Positions 45,947-55,503 of a DNA stretch of 64,000 nucleotides are shown in pieces (positions within the stretch are counted from its first letter, which is position 1; the number at the start of each line of letters is the position of its first letter). The notes below the pieces were generated by a model that was not told the DNA's origin, did no database searches, and saw nothing but the letters and a program-made list of their open reading frames with translations. Origin of the DNA: Bog-473 sp963730785 (GTDB taxonomy: Bacteria; Actinomycetota; Acidimicrobiia; Acidimicrobiales; RAAP-2); the NCBI GenBank assembly GCA_963730785.1, contig CAVSTF010000006.1, positions 219,535-283,534 on the forward strand. Reading direction: 5' to 3'. The position numbers and the translations under genes are program-made.

Positions 45947-47136
45947 GGCTGACCAGCCCGCAGGGCGTGGATGCCGACGAAGCCGGCGTCGCCTTCAATG
46001 ATGCCGCCGGTGTTGACGGCCACGGCCACGCGGGCATGGGTTACCTGACGTGATCCGGCCCGGCCCCGCAGTTGATTGGCCAGTTCCACCACCTGGGCCA
46101 GGCCGGTGGCGCCCAGGGGATGCCCCCGGCCCACCAGTCCGCCGCTCGAGTTCACCACGAGTCCGGGGCTGTCGAGGCTGGTCTTCCCCGCTTCGGTAGC
46201 CGGACCGGCCTCTCCGACGCCAAAGAACCCGAGCGATTCGAGGGCGTAGAGCTCCTCGGCCGCCGTGGCGTCGTGCAGTTCGACCAGATCGAATTCATCG
46301 GGTCCGACGCCGGAGGCTTCCCAGGCGGCGTCGGCCGCCTGCGTCAAGCGATCGTGATAGTCGAGTTGTCCATATCCGGATCGGGCCACCGAGCCGATGA
46401 TACGAGGAGCCGACGCGGGGGCGGCAACCGATGTCCCGCCGACCACCACGGCCGCCGCACCGTCGGTGAAGGAGCTGCACATCAATCTGGTCAGGATGCC
46501 CACCACCTGGGGTGCGTTGAGTACTTCCTCAATGGTGGTGGTCCGCTGAACTTGGGCCAGCGGGTTCCGAGCGGCGTGGGAGAAGGACTTCACGGCCGCG
46601 GCGGCGATCTGGCGCACGGTGACGCCCCGGTCCGCCATGATCCGTTGACCCCAGCCGTTGTTCAGCGCCATCAAGATGCTGCCCGCCGGATTGTCGGGTG
46701 TGTGGCGGGTCGGGTCGAGGTCGTGCCGGTAGTCCGCCGGCAGCCCGTCCTCAATGCCGGCCATGGTCTCGTCCCGATTGCCGGTCCACATCTTCTCGAC
46801 CCCGAGGGCCAAGACCGGGCGATCCATGGTCTGGGCCACCATGGTGGCCAGGTGCAGCGCCGAGCTGCCGCCGGCGCAGGAGTTGTCCACGTTGATGATG
46901 GCCACTTCGCTCAGCCCGGCCTTGCGCAGCCAGGTTTGGCCCCGCACGCAGGCCTGGTCGCAGAGGCGCCCCGCCGTGGCGTTCCCGAAAATGACCAGAC
47001 CCAGATCGTCCGGCTCAAGGCCGGCATCGGTCAGGGCCTCGTGGGTGGCCTGGTAGGCCATCGCCTCGGGCGTGAAGTCTCGACGGCTCATGTCGGTCAT
47101 GCCCGTGCCCAGGATGGCAATGTCGGTCGCCGTCAT
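45943..47136 (-). CDS. Thiolase-fold protein (SCP-x/acetyl-CoA acetyltransferase-like)
   Basis: 397 aa, frame intact. Nucleophile C87 in NVDNSCAGGSSALHLA, VELHDATAAEELYALESLG, VVNSSGGLVGRGHPLGATGLAQVVEL with the catalytic His, and VAVNTGGIIEGDAG. The final catalytic Cys of classical thiolases (CxG) is replaced by NTGG, which is usual in the SCP-x/steroid-side-chain (lipid-transfer) subgroup. Coupled on both sides by ATGA. Confidence 0.9.
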   Translation of the reverse strand: MTATDIAILGTGMTDMSRRDFTPEAMAYQATHEALTDAGLEPDDLGLVIFGNATAGRLCDQACVRGQTWLRKAGLSEVAIINVDNSCAGGSSALHLATMVAQTMDRPVLALGVEKMWTGNRDETMAGIEDGLPADYRHDLDPTRHTPDNPAGSILMALNNGWGQRIMADRGVTVRQIAAAAVKSFSHAARNPLAQVQRTTTIEEVLNAPQVVGILTRLMCSSFTDGAAAVVVGGTSVAAPASAPRIIGSVARSGYGQLDYHDRLTQAADAAWEASGVGPDEFDLVELHDATAAEELYALESLGFFGVGEAGPATEAGKTSLDSPGLVVNSSGGLVGRGHPLGATGLAQVVELANQLRGRAGSRQVTHARVAVAVNTGGIIEGDAGFVGIHALRAGQP

Positions 47137-48098
47137 CGCACTGCTCCGGCCATGGCGTCGTGGGTGTGGGCCATGAAGGCGGATCGTAGATACCCGAACT
47201 GCTGCACCGCATCGTTACCGGCCACCATCACCACCACGTGTTGTGCCCCGGCCGTCACGAACTTGGCCAACTCGGCCGCGCAGGCCTCGCTCGGCCCGGC
47301 CACCAGATAGCGGTCGAAGGCCTTGGCGGGCACCCCGTAGAGATTGGACAACCATTCGGCTCCTTGCTGGTGGGCTTCACCCTCGGTCCCCACCCGTACG
47401 AACACCACCACGGCGGCCTCAACCGCATCGGCTCGACGACCGGCCCCAATCGTCTCCTGGCGCAAGGCCTGCAACGCGGCGCCGTAGTCGTCAACGGCGA
47501 TAAACAGCGGCACCCAGCCGTCACCCACGGTGGCGGCTCGACGCCGAGCGGCCACGCTCGATCCACCGATCCACAGCGGTACCGGATCCGAAGCCGGGTC
47601 CTGGATGTACCGGTGGTCGCCATCCGTCCAGGCCTCACGCATGGCGGCAATGCCCTCGTTCATCAAGCGGCCGCGCTGGTGGAAGTCGACGCCGGCTCGT
47701 TCGTACTCGCCGGCATGGCTCCCCACGCCCAGTCCGAGAATGAACCGGCCGCCGGAGAGCAACTGCAGCGCGGTGGCCTGCTTGGCCACTTCCACCGGGT
47801 GGCGCAGCGGCAGCTGGAGCACACAGGTGCCCAACGTGACCCGGCGGGTGCTGGTGGCGGCCACCGCCAGGGTGGTCATGCACTCGTTGATCGGGTGGGG
47901 CCAGAAGAGATGGTCGACGGCCCACAAAGAGTCGGCGCCGGTGGCTTCGGCCCGCCGACAGAGGTCAGAAAGGGCCGCTGCCGTCCCCGGGGTAGCACCA
48001 GAGGTAGCACTCGATTGGTAGGAGGATTCTTCCTGCAAGCTGGCCGGAAGTATGAATCCGAGGGAGGGACGACGAAGATCAGTTCCCACCGGCGGCAC
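47133..48098 (-). CDS. LLM-class F420-dependent oxidoreductase
   Basis: 321 aa. TGADSLWAVDHLFWP, AATSTRRVTLGTCVLQLPLRHPVEVAKQATALQLLSGGRFILGLGVG, SDPVPLWIGGSSVAARRRAATVGDGWVP are standard for actinobacterial F420-type LLM proteins. First gene of the four-gene coupled operon ending at 44176. Reaction unknown. Confidence 0.9.
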   Translation of the reverse strand: MPPVGTDLRRPSLGFILPASLQEESSYQSSATSGATPGTAAALSDLCRRAEATGADSLWAVDHLFWPHPINECMTTLAVAATSTRRVTLGTCVLQLPLRHPVEVAKQATALQLLSGGRFILGLGVGSHAGEYERAGVDFHQRGRLMNEGIAAMREAWTDGDHRYIQDPASDPVPLWIGGSSVAARRRAATVGDGWVPLFIAVDDYGAALQALRQETIGAGRRADAVEAAVVVFVRVGTEGEAHQQGAEWLSNLYGVPAKAFDRYLVAGPSEACAAELAKFVTAGAQHVVVMVAGNDAVQQFGYLRSAFMAHTHDAMAGAVR

Positions 48099-48130
48099 AC
48101 TGTCATGTTACGCCGGACCGATACGGGTGC

Positions 48131-48568
48131 CTACTCGCCGGGCGGTGACTCCGGCGCGACCGCCAGGGTGCAGCGAGCCTCGCAAATGGCCCGTCCCTGA
48201 TCGTCAGTCAACGAAATGCCCCAGACCTGGACCGTTCGACCAGCCCGAACCGGGGTGGCGGTGGCCGTGAGGAACCCTTCGGTCATGCCTCGGAGGTGGC
48301 TGGCGTTGATCTCAATCCCGACCACCCGCTTGCCGGGTCCGGCATTGATGGCCGCTCCGAAGCTGGCCGCCGATTCGGCCAGGAGGGCGGAGACGCCACC
48401 GTGCAGGATCCCGTAGGGCTGGTGCACCTTCCAGGTCACCGGCAGTCGCATGACGACGCGCTCGGGCGTCGCCTCGAGAATCTCGACATCGAGCAGCTTG
48501 TGCACATCGAGATGGTCCTCGGGCAAGTTTCGTGGATCGAGCGAGTTGGCCGGCGTCTCTGAGGTCAC
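48131..48568 (-). CDS. PaaI-type hotdog thioesterase
   Basis: 145 aa from a GTG. Hotdog motif PYGILHGGVSALLAESAASFGAA, with the HGG turn and the acidic/Ser residue on the central helix, then IEINASHLRGMTEGFLTATATPVRAGRTVQVWGI. Hydrolyses acyl- or aryl-CoA. Lies upstream of the LLM/thiolase/KAS III operon on the same strand after 32 bp and could supply or discharge its acyl-CoA intermediates. Confidence 0.92.
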   Translation of the reverse strand: MTSETPANSLDPRNLPEDHLDVHKLLDVEILEATPERVVMRLPVTWKVHQPYGILHGGVSALLAESAASFGAAINAGPGKRVVGIEINASHLRGMTEGFLTATATPVRAGRTVQVWGISLTDDQGRAICEARCTLAVAPESPPGE

Positions 48569-48604
48569 CGCGGCAGATTAACGGCGCCCCGCTACTCTCG
48601 TCGC

Positions 48605-49620
<1,016 letters not shown>

Positions 49621-49624
<4 letters not shown>

Positions 49625-50515
49625 AGGTTCGCATTGGTATCAGCGCCGGCGGGGAGAACCTCGGCCCCGACCAGATGATCGACCTGGGCCACGCCCTCTC
49701 GGAGCACGGCTTCGATTCGCTGTGGTTACCCGAAGTCCTGTCTCGGCCGGGGCCTGACCCCCTGGTCGGACTGGCCTGGGTATCGGGCGCCTGTCCCAAG
49801 CTCAAGATCGGCACCACCATGCTGCTGCCGGGTCGGAACCTCATCTGGTTGGCCAAGGCCGCGGCCACCCTGGACCAGTTGTCAGGCGGCCGTTTCCTCT
49901 TGACCTTCGTGCCCGGACTGGCCATCGGTGGCGAACGCCAAGCGGTCGGCGTCCCACCCTCGGAGCGGGGCAAGCTGATGGACGAGGCATTGCCGGTGCT
50001 CCGGCGCCTCTGGGCCGGCGAAGTGGTGAGCCATGACGGATTAACGGGGACATTCAACGACGTCTCGGTGTCGCCCCGACCGGCCCAGGATCCCTTCGAC
50101 GTCTGGCTCGGTGGCAACGTGCCGGCCGCGCTGGAACGGTGCGGCCGTATCGGCGACGGGTGGATCCCGGCCCTCTGCACGGTCAAAGAGGCCGCAGCCG
50201 GCAAAAAGGTGATTGATGAGGTGGCCGCCCAACACGGTCGGGCCATCAGCCCCGAACACTTCGGGATCAGCCTCTCCTATGCCCCAGCCGGCTTCGACTT
50301 GAACTCCGAGAAGCTGGTGCCGCTGCTTCGCCGGGCCAAGGGCAAGCCGCTGGCTGAGGTCATTCCGGTCGGGCTCGATGGGTCTACGCACCATGCTCGA
50401 GTCGTTCTTGGCGGTCGGCTTCTCGAAGTTCATTGTGCGCCCGCTCTTTCCACCGGAGAACTGGCGGGACGAACTGGCGACACTGGCCTCGGCTGTGGGA
50501 GACCTGCAGACATGA
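49621..50515 (+). CDS. LLM-class F420-dependent oxidoreductase (one frameshift)
   Basis: About 297 aa. KVRIGISAGGENLGPDQMI, GFDSLWLPEVLSRPGPDPLVGLAWVSGACPKLKIGTTMLLPG, LDQLSGGRFLLTFVPGLAIG and GDGWIPALCT. After an indel near 50390 the natural end MLESFLAVGFSKFIVRPLF and a TGA at 50513-50515 appear. In the uncorrected frame it seems fused to the next two genes over 766 residues, which is artefactual. Confidence 0.9.
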
Positions 50516-51079
50516 CGGCCACTGACACGTTCCGCGCCAGTGCCATTGATTTCCTGCGCCTCCACCAGGCGGATGCCACGCCCCACATGTTCGGGGACCT
50601 GTTGGCGCACCTGGAGGGCGTCGAGACCTTGGTTCGACAATGGGGCGGCGACGATCTGCTCGCGCTCGCCGCGTTGGGTCACGCCACCTACGGCACCGAT
50701 GGCTTTGAGCCCCACATTCTCGAGCTCGACCAGCGCCAGGACTTGCGAGACACCATCGGTCTCGAGGCCGAGGCACTGGTCTACTTCTACGCCTCGTGCG
50801 ACCGGACTCACTTTTACCCTCAGCTGACGGCGCCGGACACCGACCTGGACGACCTGCGTTTTCGGGATCGCTTCACCGGGACCGAACTGACGGCCCACCG
50901 AGGACTACGTCACCCGATTCGTCGATCTCACCTTTGCCAACGAGTGCGAATTGGCGGCGTCATCACCGGGTGGACCGGCGGAATGGACGTGGTTGGCCGA
51001 GTTCTGCCGAGAGACGCAACGCTGGGCCAGCCCCGGATTCATCAGCGGGGCCGCTGCCCTTTTGTCGGAAGGCGATTGA
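50512..51079 (+). CDS. DUF6817-like protein (one frameshift)
   Basis: About 188 aa. FRASAIDFLRLHQADATPHMFGDLLAHLEGVETLVRQWGG, LAALGHATYGTDGF, EALVYFYASCDRTHFYP, and after an indel near 50897 YVTRFVDLTFANECEL. Histidines and acidic residues (HMFGDLLAHL, GHATYGTDGF) recall HD-like metal sites, which is why I compare it to DUF6817. Function unknown. Coupled by ATGA to the LLM gene. Confidence 0.72.
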
Positions 51080-51099
51080 ACTTCCCATACGCTCGACGA

Positions 51100-51921
51100 A
51101 TGGCCGAACGACCACTCACGCTTATGGCGGTACATGCCCATCCCGATGATGAAGCGATCGGCACCGGTGGCATTTTGGCCCGCTATGCCGACGAGGGCGT
51201 GCGTACCATCCTCGTGACCTGCACCAATGGTGAACTCGGGGACGCGCCGGGTGGCCTCAAGCCGGACAATCCCGATCACGACGAGTCGATCGTGGTGCCC
51301 CTGCGGCGCCAGGAACTCCAAGCCAGCTGTGACGTGCTGGGCGTGTCGCATCTTGAATTGTTGGACTACCACGACTCAGGGATGGATGGCTGGCCCCAGA
51401 ACAAGGCTCCCAACGCGTTCTGGAACACACCGGTGGCCGACGCCGCCCATCGCCTGGCCGACCTGATGCGCAAGTACGAGCCCCAGGTCGTGGTGACCTA
51501 CGACGAGAACGGCTTCTACGGTCACCCGGATCACATTCAAGCCAACCGCATCACGCACGCCGCCATTGAAGAATGTGGCATCCCGCAAAAGCTCTATTAC
51601 ACGGCGGTCGCCCGCTCGCTCATGCAGAGCTTCGGCGAGGTGTTGGCGGAAGCGGGCATTGAAACGCCGTCCGAGGTGGAGGAAGACCCGGAGTTCGGTA
51701 CGCCCGACGAACTGATCACCACCGTCATCGACTGCTCAGCCGTCACCGGCCGCAAGTTTGCGTCCCTGGCCGCTCACGCCAGTCAGAGCGACAACATCTT
51801 TTTCCTGCAGATGGGGGAAGAGCTCTTCGGCCGGGTGATGGGCACTGAGAGCTTCGTCCGGGTGATCGACCAGACCAACAGTCCCACGCCGGAGGACGAC
51901 CTCTTCGCCGGACTGCGCTAG
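51100..51921 (+). CDS. PIG-L deacetylase, mycothiol S-conjugate amidase-like
   Basis: 273 aa zinc amidase. AVHAHPDDEAIGTGGILARYADEG carries the HPDDE zinc/catalytic motif; TCTNGELGD, the NGFYGHPDHIQANRITHAAI second metal His motif and the C-terminal HASQSDNIFFL match the Mca/MshB group. Mca cleaves mycothiol-toxin conjugates, so the gene supports a mycothiol-using actinobacterium. MshB is an alternative. Start ATG 51100. Confidence 0.9.
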   Translation: MAERPLTLMAVHAHPDDEAIGTGGILARYADEGVRTILVTCTNGELGDAPGGLKPDNPDHDESIVVPLRRQELQASCDVLGVSHLELLDYHDSGMDGWPQNKAPNAFWNTPVADAAHRLADLMRKYEPQVVVTYDENGFYGHPDHIQANRITHAAIEECGIPQKLYYTAVARSLMQSFGEVLAEAGIETPSEVEEDPEFGTPDELITTVIDCSAVTGRKFASLAAHASQSDNIFFLQMGEELFGRVMGTESFVRVIDQTNSPTPEDDLFAGLR

Positions 51922-51978
51922 AGCGAACTGGGCCGGGCTCGCGTCCCTGCTGGGAGAAGAAGACGCAAGCCCGGCCAG

Positions 51979-52479
51979 CTATGCGCCCGTTGTCGAGGCG
52001 GTCGGGGTCGACCCAGCACTCGACAGGGACGCTGATCTTGCGGAGCAGAACGCTCCCGCTACCGCCAGCACGACAATGATGGCGATCTCGATGTAAAACG
52101 ACTCATGGGCGTAGGCGGCCAACCAGGATTCCTTGAAGCTGAACAATCCCTTGGGGAGGGCCGTGGTGAGCAGGAACCCGGCCATGGTGGAGAGGGCGAA
52201 GCCAACGCCCGCCAGGGCGATCCACAGGCGCCGGACGACCAGAATGAGGATGCCCATGACCGCACCGCCGATCCACTGGAGCAGGAACAGCGGTCCGATG
52301 ATATGGATGTGCTTGTAGCCCACGGATTGCCACAGGTGGAAGTGGATATAGGCCGACCAGAGCACGAGGGCCCCACCAGCGACAAAGGCCAGAAGGCCGG
52401 GCAGGGACTTGGTCCCTTTATTCAGGGCGGGGGGAATCACACCTCTTCTCCGGTGCGGCCACCCCGTTCGGATGTGCAT
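51979..52479 (-). CDS. Four-helix membrane protein, unknown function
   Basis: 166 aa from ATG 52479, or 153 aa from GTG 52440. Four transmembrane helices (LLAFVAGGALVLWSAYIHFHLW; IIGPLFLLQWIGGAVMGILILVV; IALAGVGFALSTMAGFLL; IEIAIIVVLAVAGAF) with histidines in the first loop (HFHLW, YKHIHIIG). A 16-codon open frame with a good GGAGGAG site begins at ATG 52492-52490 and its stop overlaps GTG 52440 as GTGA, which could couple translation. Divergent from an ECF sigma operon. Confidence 0.75.
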   Translation of the reverse strand: MHIRTGWPHRRRGVIPPALNKGTKSLPGLLAFVAGGALVLWSAYIHFHLWQSVGYKHIHIIGPLFLLQWIGGAVMGILILVVRRLWIALAGVGFALSTMAGFLLTTALPKGLFSFKESWLAAYAHESFYIEIAIIVVLAVAGAFCSARSASLSSAGSTPTASTTGA

Positions 52480-52508
52480 TTCGTCATGTTTGGCTCCTCC
52501 CGCGAAGG

Positions 52509-52573
52509 TGTACGGCAATCTGCTCCTCAGGGATTGCCGGAGGGGCAATCCCGATGTGCCCCCGGGCCGTACA
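52509..52573. promoter_or_regulatory. Symmetric nested inverted repeats between membrane protein and sigma factor
   Basis: Outer arms TGTACGGC (52509-52516) and GCCGTACA (52566-52573); inner arms GGGATTGCC (52530-52538) and GGCAATCCC (52544-52552). Both pairs share exactly the same centre (52541). A heptamer GGCAATC appears three times, in alternating orientation (52514-52520, 52532-52538, 52544-52550). Looks like a multi-site operator for the divergent genes. Confidence 0.6.
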
Positions 52574-52580
52574 ACCTGGG

Positions 52581-53171
52581 GTGAGACAATTGTCCGTGGT
52601 CGACGCAGCGCCAACCGATGAAGCCCTCCTGGCTGGCATGGCCATGGGCGACCAGGACTCGGCGGTGGCCTTCGTGCGTCGCTACCAGCGCCGGATCTTC
52701 GGCCTGGCCTATTCCATGACCAGCGACGCCTCGGTGGCCGAAGAGGTGGCCCAGGAGGCCCTGATCAGGGTGTGGCGCCACGCGCCGGTCTTCGATGCCC
52801 GCCGAGGATCGGTGACTTCGTGGGTTCTGACCATCACCCGCAACCTGACCATTGATGCCCTGCGCATGCGCCGGGCGGTGCCAACCGATCCGGATGACTT
52901 CGCCGCGTCGGCCATGATCAGCCTGGAACACAACCCCGAGGATGCCGTGCAGCGCGGCGACGTGCGAGCGGTCATGCGGCACGCGCTGTCCCAGCTGCCG
53001 GCCGAGCAGCGGCGAGCCGTGGTGCTGGCCTCGGTGTACGGCCGGACCGCGCTGGAGATCAGTGAAGAGGAAGAGATCCCGTTGGGCACGGCCAAGACCA
53101 GAATCCGCGCCGGTCTCATGCGCCTACGGGCTGCCGTCGAACACGTCAAGGATCAGGAGGTAGAGCAATGA
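52581..53171 (+). CDS. ECF RNA polymerase sigma factor
   Basis: About 196 aa. Region 2: VRRYQRRIFGLAYSMTSDASVAEEVAQEALIRVWRHAPVFD and TSWVLTITRNLTIDALRMRR; region 4: ALSQLPAEQRRAVVLASVYGRTALEISEEEEIPLGTAKTRIRAGLMRLRAAV. Of the SigK/RskA-like kind. Start GTG 52581 (alternative GTG 52596). Its stop overlaps the anti-sigma start as ATGA, so the ratio of the two is translationally fixed. Confidence 0.94.
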   Translation: MRQLSVVDAAPTDEALLAGMAMGDQDSAVAFVRRYQRRIFGLAYSMTSDASVAEEVAQEALIRVWRHAPVFDARRGSVTSWVLTITRNLTIDALRMRRAVPTDPDDFAASAMISLEHNPEDAVQRGDVRAVMRHALSQLPAEQRRAVVLASVYGRTALEISEEEEIPLGTAKTRIRAGLMRLRAAVEHVKDQEVEQ

Positions 53172-53830
53172 GCGACGAACATTCAGACCTTCTGGCCGAG
53201 TTGGCGTTAGGCATATTGACCGGCCGGGAGCGAGCAGCGACGCTGGCTCACGTTGAGGTCTGCCCCCGCTGCGCCGAAGAACTCGAGCAGCTGGCCCGCG
53301 CGGCCGACGCCGTGGTGCAGGTGGCGCCCGAAATGGAACCGCCCCTCGGATTCGAGGTTCGCCTACTGGACCGAATGGGAGTTTCCGCCACGCCGGCCCG
53401 CCGTTCGGTGCCGATGCGGTGGGTACTGGCCGCGGCGGCAGCCGTGGTCCTTCTAGGCCTTGGGCTGGGTTTCGGACTGACGTCAGGTTCAACGCCGTCC
53501 AACCATCCGATTCAGTCCATTGGCAAGGGGGGCGGAAAGTTGGTCGCCGAAGCCGATCTACAGCTCAGTGGGCATCACGTCGGGCGCGTGTATACGTACG
53601 GCGGTTCGAGCCCGTGGATGTTCATGACCCTCGATGATTCGTCCGCCCGCGGCCGCGTGGTGTGTGAAGTCATCACCGCCGACGGGGTGGTGCACAAGGT
53701 GGGCAGTTTCAAGGCCGAGAAGGGGTACGGAGCCTGGGGCGCCGCCTTACCGGTGGCGCCCCAGGACGTACGAACAGCTGAAGTTGTGTCGGCTGACGGC
53801 GCCGTGGTGGCCTCCGCCTCGTTGAACTAG
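53168..53830 (+). CDS. Membrane-bound anti-sigma factor (RskA-like, zinc-finger)
   Basis: 220 aa. Cytoplasmic anti-sigma domain with the ZAS motif H-x3-C-x2-C (HVEVCPRCAEEL), one transmembrane helix (WVLAAAAAVVLLGLGLGFGL), then an extracytoplasmic domain (SSPWMFMTLDDSSARGRVVCEVITADG) of the RskA type. Would hold the adjacent sigma factor at the membrane and release it after regulated proteolysis. Overlaps the convergent ahcY stop by 4 bp. Confidence 0.9.
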   Translation: MSDEHSDLLAELALGILTGRERAATLAHVEVCPRCAEELEQLARAADAVVQVAPEMEPPLGFEVRLLDRMGVSATPARRSVPMRWVLAAAAAVVLLGLGLGFGLTSGSTPSNHPIQSIGKGGGKLVAEADLQLSGHHVGRVYTYGGSSPWMFMTLDDSSARGRVVCEVITADGVVHKVGSFKAEKGYGAWGAALPVAPQDVRTAEVVSADGAVVASASLN

Positions 53831-55272
53831 TAGCGGTAGGTGTCCGGCTTGTAGGGGCCTTCGACCGGCACGCCGATGTAGTCGGCCTGGTCCTGCGAGA
53901 GCACCGTGAGCTTCACGCCCAGGGCATCGAGGTGCAGACGGGCCACCTTCTCGTCCAGGTGCTTGGGGAGGACGTAGACGTCGTTCACGTACTGACCGGT
54001 CTGATTGAACAGCTCGAGCTGGGCCATCGTCTGGTTGGTGAACGAGTTCGACATCACGAAGCTGGGGTGACCGGTGGCGTTACCCAGGTTGAGCAGTCGA
54101 CCCTCGGACAGGACGATGATGGCGTGGCCGTCGGGGAAGACCCACTTGTCGACCTGCGGCTTGATGTTGATCCGCTCAATACCGGGCGTGGCGATCAGGC
54201 CGGCCATGTCGATCTCATTGTCGAAGTGGCCGATGTTGCCCACGATGGCCTGGTGCTTCATGGCGGCCATGTGCGAGGCCGTGATGATGTTGAAGTTTCC
54301 AGTCGTCGTGATGATGATGTCGGCCACGGGGAGAATCTCCTCGAGCGTGGTGACCTGGAAGCCCTCCATGGCCGCCTGCAGCGCACAGATGGGGTCGACT
54401 TCAGTGACCACCACGCGGGCACCCTGGCCAGCCAACGATTGGGCACAGCCCTTGCCGACGTCGCCGTAACCGCAGACGACGGCGATCTTGCCGCCGATGA
54501 GGACGTCGGTGGCCCGGTTGATGCCGTCGATCAGGGAGTGGCGGCAGCCGTACTTGTTGTCGAACTTCGACTTGGTGACCGAGTCGTTGACGTTGATGGC
54601 CGGGAAGAGCAGCTCACCCTTCTTGGCCATCTCCACCAAACGGTGCACGCCGGTGGTGGTTTCCTCGGTGACACCCTTGATCCCATTGGCCATGGAGGTC
54701 CAGCGCTGCGAATCCTCCTTCAGGCTCCGGCCCAAGAGCGCGAGGACGTACTGGAATTCCTCGGAGTCTGCGGTGGACGGATCCGGCACGGCGCCGGCCT
54801 TCTCGAACTCGACACCCTTGTGGACGAGGAGCGTGGCGTCGCCACCATCATCGAGAATCATGTTCGGACCGGCTTCGCCCGGCCAGAGCAGCGCCTGCTC
54901 GGTGCACCACCAGTACTCCTCCAAGGTCTCGCCCTTCCAGGCAAAGACCGGGACACCCTTGGGGTTGTCGACCGTGCCCTCGGGACCGACGGCCACCGCA
55001 GCGGCAGCGTGATCCTGGGTAGAGAAAATGTTGCAGCTGGCCCAGCGGACCTGAGCACCCAGAGCGGTCAGCGTCTCAATCAGGACGGCCGTCTGGATGG
55101 TCATGTGCAGCGAGCCGGTGACCCGGGCGCCCGCCAGTGGCTTGCTCTCGCCGAACTCGGCACGCATGGCCATCAGACCGGGCATTTCGTGCTCGGCCAT
55201 AACGATTTCCTTGCGGCCGTATTCGGCCTCGGAAAGGTCAGCGACCTTGAATGGCAAAGTGGCATCAGACAT
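53827..55272 (-). CDS. ahcY: Adenosylhomocysteinase
   Basis: Hydrolyses S-adenosylhomocysteine to homocysteine and adenosine, relieving inhibition of methyltransferases and feeding MetH. 481 aa with ARVTGSLHMT (H56), ASCNIFSTQDHAAAA, NVNDSVTKSKFDN (catalytic Lys/Asp), the NAD loop VVCGYGDVGKGCA, and C-terminal KPQVDKW and DQADYIGVPVEGPYKPD ending in KPDTYRY. AAGGAG lies 7 nt before ATG 55272. A strongly structured leader precedes it. Confidence 0.97.
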   Translation of the reverse strand: MSDATLPFKVADLSEAEYGRKEIVMAEHEMPGLMAMRAEFGESKPLAGARVTGSLHMTIQTAVLIETLTALGAQVRWASCNIFSTQDHAAAAVAVGPEGTVDNPKGVPVFAWKGETLEEYWWCTEQALLWPGEAGPNMILDDGGDATLLVHKGVEFEKAGAVPDPSTADSEEFQYVLALLGRSLKEDSQRWTSMANGIKGVTEETTTGVHRLVEMAKKGELLFPAINVNDSVTKSKFDNKYGCRHSLIDGINRATDVLIGGKIAVVCGYGDVGKGCAQSLAGQGARVVVTEVDPICALQAAMEGFQVTTLEEILPVADIIITTTGNFNIITASHMAAMKHQAIVGNIGHFDNEIDMAGLIATPGIERINIKPQVDKWVFPDGHAIIVLSEGRLLNLGNATGHPSFVMSNSFTNQTMAQLELFNQTGQYVNDVYVLPKHLDEKVARLHLDALGVKLTVLSQDQADYIGVPVEGPYKPDTYRY

Positions 55273-55299
55273 TTGGAGCTCCTTGAATGGTCGGAAATT

Positions 55300-55375
55300 C
55301 ACGTGCGCGGGCGCGCAGGCCTTTTGCGGGCCATACGGCGAAAGCGCAACGCACGTGCTCCGACATCTGTCGGAG
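55300..55375 (-). ncRNA. Candidate structured leader RNA of ahcY
   Basis: In the ahcY leader, 27 nt before the start codon, CACGTGCG (55300-55307) pairs with CGCACGTG (55350-55357). It encloses two smaller stems: GGCC at 55318-55321 with 55329-55332, and GCG/CGC at 55338-55340 with 55345-55347. Directly beside it stands the inverted repeat CTCCGACA/TGTCGGAG (55358-55365, 55368-55375). The layout resembles a three-way junction plus hairpin. I could not match it to the known SAH or SAM riboswitch consensus. Confidence 0.4.
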
Positions 55376-55503
55376 GCCGTGTACCCGGCGCAAAGAATAG
55401 CCCTCAGCGCACCCCGATTGGATCACCTGGCGGCCGGGAGCTCAACCCCACTTGCCTAGGGCAAGTCATAGGGTGGGATACTCGAAGCGAGCGAGGCAGG
55501 GTG

